From contig NZ_QKZI01000001.1 of NCBI RefSeq assembly GCF_003254155.1, positions 682,001 to 746,000 on the forward strand: 64,000 bases of DNA, read 5' to 3'. The notes beneath the pieces are model-generated. The model saw only the letters and a program-made list of their open reading frames with translations. It searched no databases and was not told the DNA's origin. The position numbers were made by a program, and so were the translations under genes. Below are positions 16,995-25,234 of the stretch, in pieces (within the stretch, counting starts at the first letter, position 1; each line of letters begins with the position of its first letter). Source of the DNA: Psychrobacillus insolitus. Lineage in GTDB: Bacteria; Bacillota; Bacilli; Bacillales_A; Planococcaceae.

Positions 16995-17313
16995 TTATTC
17001 CAAAGCTGTTACATCTACTATTCCATCTAGCTTCAACACAAAAGACTTGAACACATCTTCCATTTCAATAGTTCTTCTACTCAAATCCACCCAGGTAATT
17101 TTTCCGTTATGAAAAATAAAATGCCCATCTTCCCAAGTTTTGTTCTCGACATCTACATTTCGTTTCATGGCTATTTCGATGTTCTCTTGTATCGCATTCA
17201 GGCTCCATTTATCTAAACCTGGACGATGTATTTTTTTAGTCTCTATTCTCTTTCATGCAAATTACTTCAACAATCTGGTTATACTGCATAGCTTTCAAAA
17301 TATTTATACGCAC
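16995..17313 (-). pseudogene. Frameshifted small phage-type gene
   Basis: A GTG at 17313 behind AAGGGGT starts MRINILKAMQYNQIVEVICM, followed by KENRD and a stop. This resembles the small WYL-like proteins found near yolD/uvrX in Bacillus phages. One frame over, coding continues KKIHRPGLDKWSLNAIQENI, through TWEDGHFIFHNGKITWVDL, to VDVTALE and a stop at 16995. Either one gene has a frameshift or two remnants were joined. The terminator is intact. Family of the second part is not recognised. Confidence 0.5.
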
Positions 17314-17394
17314 ATAAGTTCCCTACCCCTTATCCATATACGAACGTACGCTTTATTTTATTACAAGAAAATTATTCTATTTTAGATAAATAAC

Positions 17395-17429
17395 AAAGCG
17401 AACCTCTCAATCATGAGAAGGTCGCTTTC
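17395..17429 (-). terminator. Terminator after the terminase-lysin remnant
   Basis: AAAGCGACCTTCTCA pairs imperfectly with TGAGAGGTTCGCTTT on the minus strand. Confidence 0.7.
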
Positions 17430-17436
17430 ATGTTTC

Positions 17437-17671
17437 TTATTTCTTTGAACCTCTATATACCATAACAGCAACTTCTTCACGCGTAGCTAGTCGTAGTGGG
17501 TATGTTCCATCTGTAATACCTGCAGCAATCGCTAAAATATTTTTCCACTTGCGTATTTGGGAATCACTTTTATCCACCACCTGTACTGCTATATCTTTTA
17601 ATTGAACCTCTCTATTATGTTCTTTCCATATCTCAAATGCTTTATCCCTATGACTCTACTTGTTTACTCAT
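17437..17671 (-). pseudogene. Phage terminase small subunit fused to lysin C-terminus (deletion scar)
   Basis: The start MSKQVES is followed by a one-base frameshift, then RDKAFEIWKEHNREVQLKDI and SDSQIRKWKN, the N-terminal helix-turn-helix of phage terminase small subunits. It then switches to AAGITDGTYPLRLATREEVA followed by VMVYRGSKK, the C-terminal end of SLH-type phage lysins. The two ends of a late gene block thus look joined by a large internal deletion. It cannot make a functional terminase. Confidence 0.7.
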
Positions 17672-17797
17672 CTTTTGTCCCCCCATCGTTTATTTCTTAC
17701 AGATCCACCAACACGTATATAAGTTGGACGATTAGTACCCATCAATTCTTCAATTTTCTTGCGTATAAATTTCTTCTTTCGTGAAAAGTTTTGACAT
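17668..17797 (-). pseudogene. Frameshifted small phage ORF upstream of terminase remnant
   Basis: The ATG at 17797 reads MSKLFTKEEIYTQ and then stops; one frame over it continues KIEELMGTNRPTYIRVGGSV and ends RNKRWGDKR, with its stop overlapping the terminase start as ATGA. The arrangement is that of a phage operon. Confidence 0.45.
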
Positions 17798-17831
17798 GCA
17801 ATCACTCATTTACGAATTGTTTTGTAATGCT

Positions 17832-17900
17832 TCATAAATAAATTGACAATCCAATTAGAGTAAATGGCAATTGAATAATGGCTACAGTGATCCAAAACAT
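17832..17900 (-). CDS. 22-residue hydrophobic peptide
   Basis: MFWITVAIIQLPFTLIGLSI plus YL has GGGAG 8 bases before its ATG. It precedes the phage remnant on the same strand. It may be a small membrane peptide or chance; no family is recognised. Confidence 0.35.
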   Translation of the reverse strand: MFWITVAIIQLPFTLIGLSIYL

Positions 17901-18016
17901 AAATTCACTCCCTCACTATATGGTCGTACTGCACTACACAACAAATTGAATTCGTACATATCATGCTAAGAGTGTGTTATAAAACACGTGACAATGATTG
18001 AAAGGAGGATTGACCT

Positions 18017-18670
18017 ATGGGTTCCTCGATTGATTACACCTCACCATCAACACAATTCACTTTTGATGTGAATAAAAGTACCTTTGTCAAAAAAGATAGT
18101 CAGAACTTTATTAATGTTTTAGGGATTCAGCAGTTAAACACCCTAAACAATGTATCCTTACTTGATATTTATCTTAGTGCAAACAATGTTATCGAGCCCC
18201 ATTACCACCAAAATGCCGCTGAACTGGTTTATTGCATTTCTGGTGCATTAACTGTTTCATTAATGAATCCATTTACCAAGCAAATGCAACATTATCCAAT
18301 TACACCCGGCCAAGTAGCAAACGTCCCACAAGGATGGTGGCATTATGAAGTGGCTACAGAGGATCATACACATCTACTTGCCATTTTTAATGCACCGACA
18401 CCTGAAGTAATTCTTGGGTCCGATATCTTGAAGTTGACACCTGCGAGTATTATGGCGCACACCTATTGTTTGGATAAAACTCAATGGAAAAAAGCCATCG
18501 CACCAGTAATTCCCTCCACATTTATCGGTCCACCTGCGAGCTGCAACAAAACCACTGAAAGCAATGCACAACATAATCCAAATTTCATAAATCATCACGA
18601 CAGCCATGGGTATACAATGCAAGAACTTAATCCCTATTACCGTCCCTATTACCATCACCAGAATTATTAA
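18017..18670 (+). CDS. Cupin-domain protein with His/Tyr-rich tail
   Basis: A 217-residue protein with one cupin barrel. Metal-ligand motifs are EPHYHQNAAELVYCISG (about residues 58-74) and the second cupin motif near VPQGWWHYEVATEDHTHLL (about 98-116). The tail (about 180-217) is rich in His, Tyr and Asn (HHDSHGY, YYRPYYHHQNY), unlike metabolic enzymes and more like spore or surface proteins. AGGAGG precedes the ATG. It is intact although it lies between phage remnants, so it may be cargo. Oxalate-decarboxylase-like activity is possible but not shown. Confidence 0.75.
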   Translation: MGSSIDYTSPSTQFTFDVNKSTFVKKDSQNFINVLGIQQLNTLNNVSLLDIYLSANNVIEPHYHQNAAELVYCISGALTVSLMNPFTKQMQHYPITPGQVANVPQGWWHYEVATEDHTHLLAIFNAPTPEVILGSDILKLTPASIMAHTYCLDKTQWKKAIAPVIPSTFIGPPASCNKTTESNAQHNPNFINHHDSHGYTMQELNPYYRPYYHHQNY

Positions 18671-18830
18671 ATTTGATAGAGCATCGCTATGACATGGGTA
18701 ACTTCTCATGTATCTTTTTATGTCACAGTTTGGTTCTACAGTGCCATCTCACATACGAACTTTTTCAAATTAACTGTTACCAAGTTGTATGCCCCTATCC
18801 TTTTTAAAAATATGAATATGCTATTTTTAT

Positions 18831-18883
18831 AACTGGAGGTGCAATTCCTTCCTCCTTGTCTGTGCCTCCAGTTAATTAGGAGG
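18831..18883 (+). promoter_or_regulatory. Hairpin with anti-ribosome-binding-site loop before the YjcZ gene
   Basis: AACTGGAGGTGCA (18831-18843) pairs with TGTGCCTCCAGTT (18861-18873), 13 pairs including two G-U. Its 17-base loop holds CCTCCT (18851-18856), complementary to the AGGAGG ribosome binding site at 18878-18883. A loop-to-ribosome-binding-site pairing could block translation. Confidence 0.5.
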
Positions 18884-18891
18884 TGTATATT

Positions 18892-19032
18892 ATGAGCGAA
18901 ACAGTTAGTGAATACGGAAACGGATCAGGATTTGCTTTAATCATTGTTCTGTTTATTCTTTTGATTATTATTGGCGCGGCCATTTTCAACTCAGACGGCT
19001 ACGGTGATAACTGCGGCGGTTACGGTTACTGA
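18892..19032 (+). CDS. YjcZ family small membrane peptide (sporulation)
   Basis: A 46-residue peptide. The N-terminus SEYGNGSGFALIIVLFILL leads into one membrane helix, and the end is GYGDNCGGYGY. This is the tiny transmembrane family annotated as YjcZ-type sporulation proteins in Bacillus. AGGAGG sits 8 bases before the ATG. The gene is preceded by a hairpin with a complementary loop. Confidence 0.85.
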   Translation: MSETVSEYGNGSGFALIIVLFILLIIIGAAIFNSDGYGDNCGGYGY

Positions 19033-19101
19033 CTTCCGGTTTTTAAAAATTATAGTACATCAGAGATAGGGTTTTAATTACCTGTCTTTTTTAAACTGTC
19101 T

Positions 19102-19626
19102 TCACCATTCCACTTTTACTACAGCTCTAGGATTCTCTGAATAGAATTTCCGAACGTTCATTTCCACTATCTGTGCATCATCGTGCCAAATCACTTTACT
19201 GAGACCGTCTTTAATACCTTTTACTAGATTGTCCAAGTCTGGTTTCTTTGTTGGTCTTAATACACCTGATATTACATCTTCACGTTTATTTTTGCTTATA
19301 GACTTAGGAATTGGTCTATAAATATCTAAAAATAGTCGAACTTCACTTTCAATTAATGCAGAATGTTTCTCTGCATTCACATGGTCGAGCCATCGAATAC
19401 CCTTCTGCATCAATGAAAAAGATAAGTTCTTTGTCCTGGCATGCGGCACCTTAGCAAATAGTCTTAGCCAATAGCGCTGATCTTGACAAGGCACTTTAAA
19501 CATCCTTATACAAGCATTTGATTTTATACAGCAACAGGATTTCAAGGTGCAGATACAATTACCCTCTTCGTTAGAGTAAATGAAATAAAATTTTTTCAAT
19601 TTCAAGTTCGTGTAAATGACTTTCAA
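19102..19626 (-). pseudogene. RusA-type Holliday junction endonuclease, degenerate N-terminus
   Basis: The C-terminal 90 residues are clearly RusA: IPKSISKNKR, GVLRPTKKPDLDNLVKGIKD with the catalytic aspartates, WHDDAQIVEMNVRKFYSE. RusA nucleases resolve Holliday junctions and are common in phages. The first 50 or so residues (with CICTLKSCCCIKSNACIRMF) do not resemble the family and there is no good ribosome binding site, so the 5' end is probably lost or replaced. It supports a phage origin for the island. Confidence 0.65.
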
Positions 19627-19875
19627 CCTAACGATACTATTCCTATGGCATAGCTAGTTTTAGCTGCATCTGACATTGAATTTCTTACACCCGAAGTAGA
19701 GGAATTCGAAAAATCTATGGAACTTTAGTTAATAGGAATACTATTGGCTCTGCAAGGCCTCTTTTTTTCATATTTACTTTTTACATTTAGGACACTTGTT
19801 CGTCTGGTTTTTATTTAGAAAGGTGTATATTCTGAAAACAGAGATACCAATTATTATTAAGAAGGGGATGATTTG

Positions 19876-20511
19876 ATGGTTAACTTAAACAAAATTGAAT
19901 TGACGAAAAAAGGACAGGCTATTAATCTTACAAAAAGCAGCAATTCAATAGGAGAGATATTGGTAAATCTACAATGGAACCCAAAAAGTAGTTCTGTAAA
20001 ATCGACTGGTTTCATGTCGTCATTGTTGGGGAAAAAACCAAAGGGTACTAGCATTGATCTAGATTTAGGTTGCTTATATGAGCTGAAAAACGGTCAAAAA
20101 GGATGTGTTCAAGCATTAGGAAAGGCGTTTGGTTCACTTTCTTCCCCACCGTATATTCAATTAGACGGTGATGATCGCACTGGCTCTTCTACTACAGGAG
20201 AAAATCTTCGAATTAACGGAAATCGTCTATCTGAAATTAAACGAATTCTTGTATATTCATTCATCTATAATGGTGTTTCGAATTGGTCTGAAGCAGACGG
20301 AGTTGTTACGTTAAAATATAAAGATGGTTCTGATATTGAAGTAAAGCTAAATGAACATAAAAATGGTCAAAATATGTGTGCAATTGCAATGATCGAAAAC
20401 GAAAATGACGAAACGTTTAAAATTCAGCGACTCATAGAGTATTTTAGAGGTCATCAAGATATGGATAATTCATATAAGTGGGGAATGAAATGGTCAGCTG
20501 GTAAAAAATGA
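19876..20511 (+). CDS. TerD-domain (tellurium-resistance family) protein
   Basis: A 211-residue protein of the TerD/TerZ/CABP1 type. It begins NLNKIELTKKGQAINLTK and has LQWNPKSS, the acidic IDLDLGCLYELKNG and QLDGDDRTG loops expected to bind calcium, and the Ser/Asn NWSEADGVV region. The TTG at 19873 is adjacent, but ATG 19876 has AAGGGG about 9 bases away. TerD genes usually come in ter operons; here it is single, in a phage-like island, where it could act in stress or phage defence. That role is speculation. Confidence 0.8.
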   Translation: MVNLNKIELTKKGQAINLTKSSNSIGEILVNLQWNPKSSSVKSTGFMSSLLGKKPKGTSIDLDLGCLYELKNGQKGCVQALGKAFGSLSSPPYIQLDGDDRTGSSTTGENLRINGNRLSEIKRILVYSFIYNGVSNWSEADGVVTLKYKDGSDIEVKLNEHKNGQNMCAIAMIENENDETFKIQRLIEYFRGHQDMDNSYKWGMKWSAGKK

Positions 20512-20686
20512 TTATTTAAACCGCCCTCTTTATGGCTATCTAGATGCAGGATACAATTAGAGATAGTTGCTTCATTTAGTTAAATTACAGAAAGCAATAG
20601 CCATAGTGATATGCTCTACTTTTTTAAATATAAACTTTAAGAATTAGACATCTATGGAATCTATCATTTTATTAGGAGGGTTACAA

Positions 20687-20950
20687 ATGAAAAAATTATC
20701 AACAGTTTTACTTTCTGCTTCATTATTATTTGGACTAACAGTAGTATCTCCACTAACAACAGATGCAGCTGCGAAAAATTTTAGTAACTGCACTGAATTA
20801 AACAAAGTATACAAAGGCGGCGTGGCCAAAGACGGAAAAGTTACAAATAAAGGCGGAAAAACCAAATATAAGCCAACCCTTTCTGCAGAAGTTTATAAAC
20901 TTAATTCATCTAAAGATCGCGACAAAGATGGGATTGCTTGTGAAAGATAA
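20687..20950 (+). CDS. Secreted excalibur-domain protein
   Basis: An 87-residue secreted protein. The signal peptide is KKLSTVLLSASLLFGLTV with cleavage near TDAAAK. The excalibur calcium-binding domain follows: FSNCTELNKVYKGGVAKDG and ends DRDKDGIACER, the DxDxDGxxCE signature. Start ATG 20687 has TAGGAGGG at 20673-20680; the frame further upstream has no signal sequence. A terminator follows the stop. Function is unknown; such domains are often joined to nucleases, but here it is alone. Confidence 0.88.
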   Translation: MKKLSTVLLSASLLFGLTVVSPLTTDAAAKNFSNCTELNKVYKGGVAKDGKVTNKGGKTKYKPTLSAEVYKLNSSKDRDKDGIACER

Positions 20951-20969
20951 TATTTAGAATAAGTAATAT

Positions 20970-20998
20970 GAGATATAGTTTTCTATGTCTCTTTTTTA
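20970..20998 (+). terminator. Terminator of the excalibur gene
   Basis: GAGATATAG and CTATGTCTC pair around TTTT, followed by TTTTTT. Confidence 0.8.
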
Positions 20999-21322
20999 AT
21001 TTTGCCCCTGTATTAGAAACGAACATGAAAATCTAAACATTCAGTTTTTTTGATTTAACGTGATTGTTTTGGACACAGGGACTTTTTTAGCTTGCTCACT
21101 GAGGCTGGAGTGGATTTAAATTTTTCATGAATCGTGTTGGCATAAAAATTCATTAACCAATACACAATTTTTTTTACGTATTCCAAGTGGTATGCGAGAA
21201 AATGCTTCTCAAAAATGCATGAGAAATTTACGCAATTACTAACTGATGAAATCTAAAAAATATGTTTTTGGGAGAAAATAAGAATAAATGTTTACATAGC
21301 AAGGATTTCAGAATAGATGATG
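20999..21322. other. Gene-free right part of the phage-like island
   Basis: I see no frame with a ribosome binding site. The stretch ends at the right att-like repeat. No integrase gene or fragment is recognisable. Confidence 0.4.
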
Positions 21323-21347
21323 GCATATATTCATCGTAAGCGTTCAT
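21323..21347. repeat. att-like 25-bp direct repeat, right copy
   Basis: An exact copy of the brxA start region (16769-16793). On the minus strand the ATG at 21347 is preceded by GTAGGAGAATAG, a better ribosome binding site than the one brxA has now, and the frame MNAYDEYM breaks off into unrelated sequence. This looks like the original brxA 5' end displaced by insertion. Confidence 0.75.
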
Positions 21348-21609
21348 CTATTCTCCTACTTTCAGTTGTATTCCTTATCCCTTTAAATATGGGATTTCTC
21401 TTTTCTATTCTACTCATAAGTTTATGATTTTTCATCTATTTTCACTTTTCATTGCTGGACTTTTGGGGAATTTAAAATTAAATAATGCATTTTTAGTTAT
21501 TTTGTACAAAAATATGTTTAATTACTATAAATTGTGGTGTAGAATAAATAACTTTAAATTGGAAAAGAGATACGATAAATTGAGTGAAAATTTGAATGGG
21601 GGGAGCATT

Positions 21610-21765
21610 ATTAAAAGTTTATTATGCAAAAAAAGTTTGAAGTTTGTAATTGAAATTAAAAGAAAAGACATGTATAACAAAGCAAAGAATTTAGGATTCA
21701 CAAATCCACAAGTTGTAAATTGTAGTCAAGAGCTAGATCTACTTTTGAATAAATATTTTACTTAA
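21610..21765 (+). CDS. Spo0E-like aspartyl-phosphate phosphatase
   Basis: The C-terminal 45 residues, with IEIKRKDMYNKAKNLGF then VVNCSQELDLLLNKYF, match the Spo0E family including the SQELD signature. These small helical hairpins dephosphorylate Spo0A~P and delay sporulation. The start is uncertain: GGGGGGAG at 21598-21605 would suit an ATT codon at 21610, the first TTG is at 21637 without a ribosome binding site, and the open frame reaches back to 21424. I use 21610 because of the strong ribosome binding site. The full upstream extension has no family resemblance. Confidence 0.55.
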   Translation: MKSLLCKKSLKFVIEIKRKDMYNKAKNLGFTNPQVVNCSQELDLLLNKYFT

Positions 21766-21815
21766 GTATTAGTATGAGTTCGAGAGATAAACTCGATTTT
21801 AGTTAGCAAATAATA

Positions 21816-22505
21816 CTAACTGTCTTCAGTTTCAAAGTAGCTTTTAACAAATTCTCTTATAAAATTATCTCTTTTCAGCATGTCTTCTTCCTTTCGGAAA
21901 AAACCAACTTTTTTTATCCTTCTCTCTAATGGGAGCATATTCCATTCTGCAATTGCTAGTCCTTCAATTTCATAGCGCTTACGGACCGATGAAATCATAT
22001 TGTCTATTTTTTCAGCTCTTACATCAAGTACTGTTTTTGGGCTTGGTAATCTATTCATTAATTGTTGTTCTAATTCTTTTTTCTTAATATCCAGTTCTTG
22101 AATCATTCTTTCTTCAAACTCTTTCTGCATTTTTTCGAATATATGGCTCATTTCTACCATCACTAGATCGTTATTTGGTTTCAGTGCTTCACCTTGCTTT
22201 AAATCAGGAAATGACCTTACCTCAAAGTTTGCTGCAAGAACATTGTAAATAGCATCTAGGCTCCATTTCTGTGCTCTCTTTTTCATGATAAATATTGCTA
22301 TAGTTACATCCAATTCATCGTATATCTTTTTATTGTTAACCGTAGCTCTATTAATATGGTGAATCCCTTTGCTTTCGAGGTCTTTAAACCATTTATCCAC
22401 GGTACTGTGATGAACAGACTCTTTAACACTTGTTTCTTCTTCGTATCTTTTTTGGGCCTCTTCTGTGAAATCCTTTATTTGCCAAACTGCTTCTTTTAAT
22501 TCCAT
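21816..22505 (-). CDS. MerR-like HTH protein with coiled coil (DUF3967-like)
   Basis: A 229-residue protein. The N-terminal third (AVWQIKDFTEEAQKRYEEE, then STVDKWFKDLESKGIHHINR and IYDELDVTIAIFIMKKRAQK) looks like the variant MerR-type helix-turn-helix seen in Bacillus plasmid and phage proteins. A Glu/Lys-rich coiled coil spans about 115-150 (EMSHIFEKMQKEFEERM). The C-terminus has EWNMLPLERRIKKVGFFRKE. The frame is open to 22562; ATG 22505 has AAGGTGG 8 bases away. Function is unknown, perhaps accessory to plasmid or phage replication or segregation. Together with the Spo0E-like gene it extends the accessory region. Confidence 0.65.
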   Translation of the reverse strand: MELKEAVWQIKDFTEEAQKRYEEETSVKESVHHSTVDKWFKDLESKGIHHINRATVNNKKIYDELDVTIAIFIMKKRAQKWSLDAIYNVLAANFEVRSFPDLKQGEALKPNNDLVMVEMSHIFEKMQKEFEERMIQELDIKKKELEQQLMNRLPSPKTVLDVRAEKIDNMISSVRKRYEIEGLAIAEWNMLPLERRIKKVGFFRKEEDMLKRDNFIREFVKSYFETEDS

Positions 22506-23033
22506 ATATATACCACCTTCTTTATAATATAAAAGTGACTTGTAACCGCAATTATCGAACAATTAGTCAATATCAGTTTACTTCGACAACTATATGTAAT
22601 TCCCTTTATTTTCAAGACGAAATATCTTGTCTTTTGAAATTTTAGTAAATATTACCTACTATTAAAAGCACAAGCTAAATAACCGCTTGTGCTTTTAATT
22701 TCTTAGAAGTTTATGAAATTTAAGAGAAGTGGATAACTTTCTACAAGAACTTCTTCGCGCAGACGCAAGCAACCTTTCTTCAATAGGCCCTTAATTCCTA
22801 CTTTAATCCTGCCTTCCGTAATATTCCTTTTAATTAAAGTAAATTACTTCGAAAATTCCTTATAAGCCAAGGCCTTCAAAGCTAACATTTCTTCTTCCGT
22901 TAAAGTGCTTTCCATCTGATCGTCGATTGTTATCAAGAGTATATCATGCACTGAAATTGAATAACACCGCTTTGCATTCTATCTATTTTATATCTTTTCC
23001 TGTTTAGAAAGTGATCATTAGCTTTCAAATGAA
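22506..23033. other. Intergenic stretch with one orphan terminator and a short coding remnant
   Basis: The hairpin at 22662-22698 pairs TTAAAAGCACAAGC with GCTTGTGCTTTTAA and looks like a bidirectional terminator. On the minus strand 22951-22844 a GTG-started frame without ribosome binding site encodes QMESTLTEEEMLALKALAYK and ends EFSK; this is likely a leftover of a lost gene. Nothing else is visible. Confidence 0.4.
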
Positions 23034-23083
23034 AAACACCTTTGATATAAACACTAGTAAAAGTGCTTTATTATCAAAGGTGT
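23034..23083 (-). terminator. Terminator of the carboxylesterase gene
   Basis: ACACCTTTGATA and TATCAAAGGTGT flank an inner CACT/AGTG hairpin. Confidence 0.75.
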
Positions 23084-23096
23084 AAAACGATATATA

Positions 23097-23861
23097 TTAT
23101 ACAAGTGCAAGTGCCGGTTCAGCCCATTCCACTTGTTCTAAGAAACCATGGACATCTTCACATACTTTTTCTTTTTCTTTACCAGTCGTGATGATATGTC
23201 CTGATTGTTCATACCAGATGATTTCTTTTTCAATTGATTCTACTTCATCATGGATAAATGATGCACTTTCTTGGTAAATTGCATCGTCTAAAGTACCTTG
23301 TAAAACAAGCGTAGGCGACTTGATAGAACGTAACCCTTTGCGTGTGTTTTCTGTAAATGCATGCACACCATGTAGTGCATCTTGTGGAATATGTTTTAAC
23401 TTTTCAAGTTCTTCTATAATAATTTCTCTTGATTTTCCTTCAAAAGATTTATAAATTTTCGCGTAGTTATATAATCGGTCAAATAAACCGTCTGTACTGT
23501 CTCTTTTAATAGGAGCGCACATGGAAATAACCGCTTTAACAGGGAAATTTTCTGCAACCTTTAGTGAAAATACTCCGCCTAAAGAAATACCAGCAACCGC
23601 AATTTCTTGATGACCTCTATCTTTTAAATGGTGATATCCTTCTACAACAGATTCCCACCAGTCAGCTGGACCAGTTTCTAACAATTCTTCTGGTGTAGCT
23701 CCATGACCTCTATACATTGGTGCGTGACAAGTATAACCTTTTTTTTGTAAAAACTCTCCTAATTTCTTCACTTCTTTTGTACTTCCAGTGAATCCATGAA
23801 GTAATAGTACGGCTCTCTTGCCGCCTTCAAATGTAAATGATTTAGGTGCAACAACTTTCAT
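23097..23861 (-). CDS. Carboxylesterase, alpha/beta hydrolase (Est30-like)
   Basis: A 254-residue serine esterase. The oxyanion segment is LLLHGFTGSTKEVKKL (about residues 18-33), the nucleophile elbow is VAGISLGGVFSL (Ser about 93), the acid is in LQGTLDDAIY (about 192), and the histidine in EQSGHIITTG (about 223). This matches the Geobacillus Est30 family that hydrolyses short-chain esters. The ATG is preceded by AAAGGGG. It is divergent from the LysR gene across about 130 bases. Confidence 0.9.
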   Translation of the reverse strand: MKVVAPKSFTFEGGKRAVLLLHGFTGSTKEVKKLGEFLQKKGYTCHAPMYRGHGATPEELLETGPADWWESVVEGYHHLKDRGHQEIAVAGISLGGVFSLKVAENFPVKAVISMCAPIKRDSTDGLFDRLYNYAKIYKSFEGKSREIIIEELEKLKHIPQDALHGVHAFTENTRKGLRSIKSPTLVLQGTLDDAIYQESASFIHDEVESIEKEIIWYEQSGHIITTGKEKEKVCEDVHGFLEQVEWAEPALALV

Positions 23862-23999
23862 TTTAAATATCCCCTTTATTTATATGCAATGCTTTATCTG
23901 TCCTTATACTATCATTGACAATTGATAAAGTATAATTTATTATTTACATCATCATCATGCATAAAAGGTATCAATCGAACGAAAGGATTTGATTTGGAC

Positions 24000-24881
24000 A
24001 TGGAATGGCAAAGGCTCGAATATTTTCAAACATTAGCAAGAGTTCAACATATGACACGAGCAGCAGAAATGTTATCTATTTCACAACCTGCATTAAGCCG
24101 CTCCATTGCTGGTTTAGAACGAGATATTGGTATTCCCTTATTCGATAGACAAGGGCGCTCCATTATATTGAACCGCTATGGAATAATGTTTCTTGAGCGT
24201 GTTAATCGTATTTTGAAAGAAATGAATGATGGATTAAACGATATTCAGCAGTTGATTGACCCGGAACGAGGAGAAGTATCACTTGGTTTTTTACATACTC
24301 TTGGTACAAGTACGGTTCCAAACATTATTCGAGCTTTTCACGAAGAATTTCCCCATATTACGTTTCAATTTAAACAAAATCATACACATACACAGTTAAA
24401 GCAACTTAAATCAGGTGAATTAGATCTTTGTTTACTTGCGAACATGGAAAATGAGCAACCAATTGAGTGGACAGAATTATGGCGTGATGAACTATTTATC
24501 GTCGTACAAAAATGTCACCCACTTGGAAATAGAAAAAGTGTTTTCCTTAAAGAAATTGCACATGAATCGTTTATTTCAATGAAAAAAGGCTATAGACTAA
24601 GGAATACAACGGACGACATATTTGCCGAAGTAAATATTGTTCCCAACATATTATTTGAAGGTGATGAAGTTGCAACTGTTGCAGGATTTGTTGCAGAAGG
24701 TTTAGGAGTTTCTATATTGCCTGATGGAGAAGAAATAAATCCAAATAAAATCGCAAAATTACGTATCGAAGACATGACATGTGAGCGTGCAATTGGAATG
24801 GCAGTTGTTGCGAACCGTTATTTACCTCCTGCAGCGAAGCAATTCCAACAATTTATCCTTGATCATTTTTTGAAAAAGTAA
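24000..24881 (+). CDS. LysR family transcriptional regulator
   Basis: A regulator of about 293 residues. The winged helix-turn-helix is MEWQRLEYFQTLARVQHMTR, AAEMLSISQPALSRSIAGLE (residues 1-42), followed by the LysR effector-binding domain (about 90-290; GFLHTLGTSTVPNIIRAFHE). The frame extends upstream to 23922, but family starts match MEWQ. TTG 23994 (6 bases from AAAGGA) is an alternative. It is divergent from the carboxylesterase, which it may regulate. Its stop codon abuts a family A repeat. Confidence 0.9.
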   Translation: MEWQRLEYFQTLARVQHMTRAAEMLSISQPALSRSIAGLERDIGIPLFDRQGRSIILNRYGIMFLERVNRILKEMNDGLNDIQQLIDPERGEVSLGFLHTLGTSTVPNIIRAFHEEFPHITFQFKQNHTHTQLKQLKSGELDLCLLANMENEQPIEWTELWRDELFIVVQKCHPLGNRKSVFLKEIAHESFISMKKGYRLRNTTDDIFAEVNIVPNILFEGDEVATVAGFVAEGLGVSILPDGEEINPNKIAKLRIEDMTCERAIGMAVVANRYLPPAAKQFQQFILDHFLKK

Positions 24882-24918
24882 TAAGAAAAGCGGGAGAGTC
24901 TATCTCTGTGTAAGGCAG
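24882..24918 (+). repeat. Dispersed intergenic repeat, family A, partial
   Basis: TAAGAAAAGCGGGAGAG...GTGTAAGGCAGCAA directly follows the LysR stop codon; compare 819 and 47229. Confidence 0.6.
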
Positions 24919-24928
24919 CAATTCCACG

Positions 24929-25106
24929 TTTAAATTATTAATCATGATTTATAAAATATAGCAAAATCACTATACGACTTATCCGAAAATAAGCGCAAAA
25001 GAGACTTTTCTCCTGTTTTTGTACTTATTTTAAAATATGTCGTATGCGATTTTTGCACATTTATGAGGTTGGTGACTTTTTTTGGGCAGGTTTGTTTGAG
25101 GAGCGC
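24929..25106 (+). repeat. Dispersed repeat, family B
   Basis: About 175 bp closely related to the reverse complement of 62461-62642. The core is a hairpin: ATACGAC... AAAATAAG at one side and CTTATTTTAAAATATGTCG on the other, around AAAGAGACTTTTCTCC. Base changes in the two copies partly keep pairing. No coding capacity. Confidence 0.75.
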
Positions 25107-25185
25107 GGTTTTCGCGGGCGAGGAGGCTCACCGCTCGTAACGAAAATCAGCGTGGATCAGAATTTATTAATTTCACCAACGTCAT

Positions 25186-25233
25186 ATATAACACAAAAGC
25201 CGGACATTTAGTTGTCCGACTTTTGTGTTATAT
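25186..25233. terminator. Bidirectional terminator between LysR gene and ypgR
   Basis: ATATAACACAAAAG, CGGACA and their complements form a long stem around TTTAG. Confidence 0.85.
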
Positions 25234-25234
25234 G

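Noticed and set aside
19525-19728. Plus-strand remnant reading FQGADTITLFVRVNE and ending FEKSMEL
   Set aside because: Interrupted by a stop, no start, overlaps the RusA remnant; could be a leftover gene but support is too thin to annotate.
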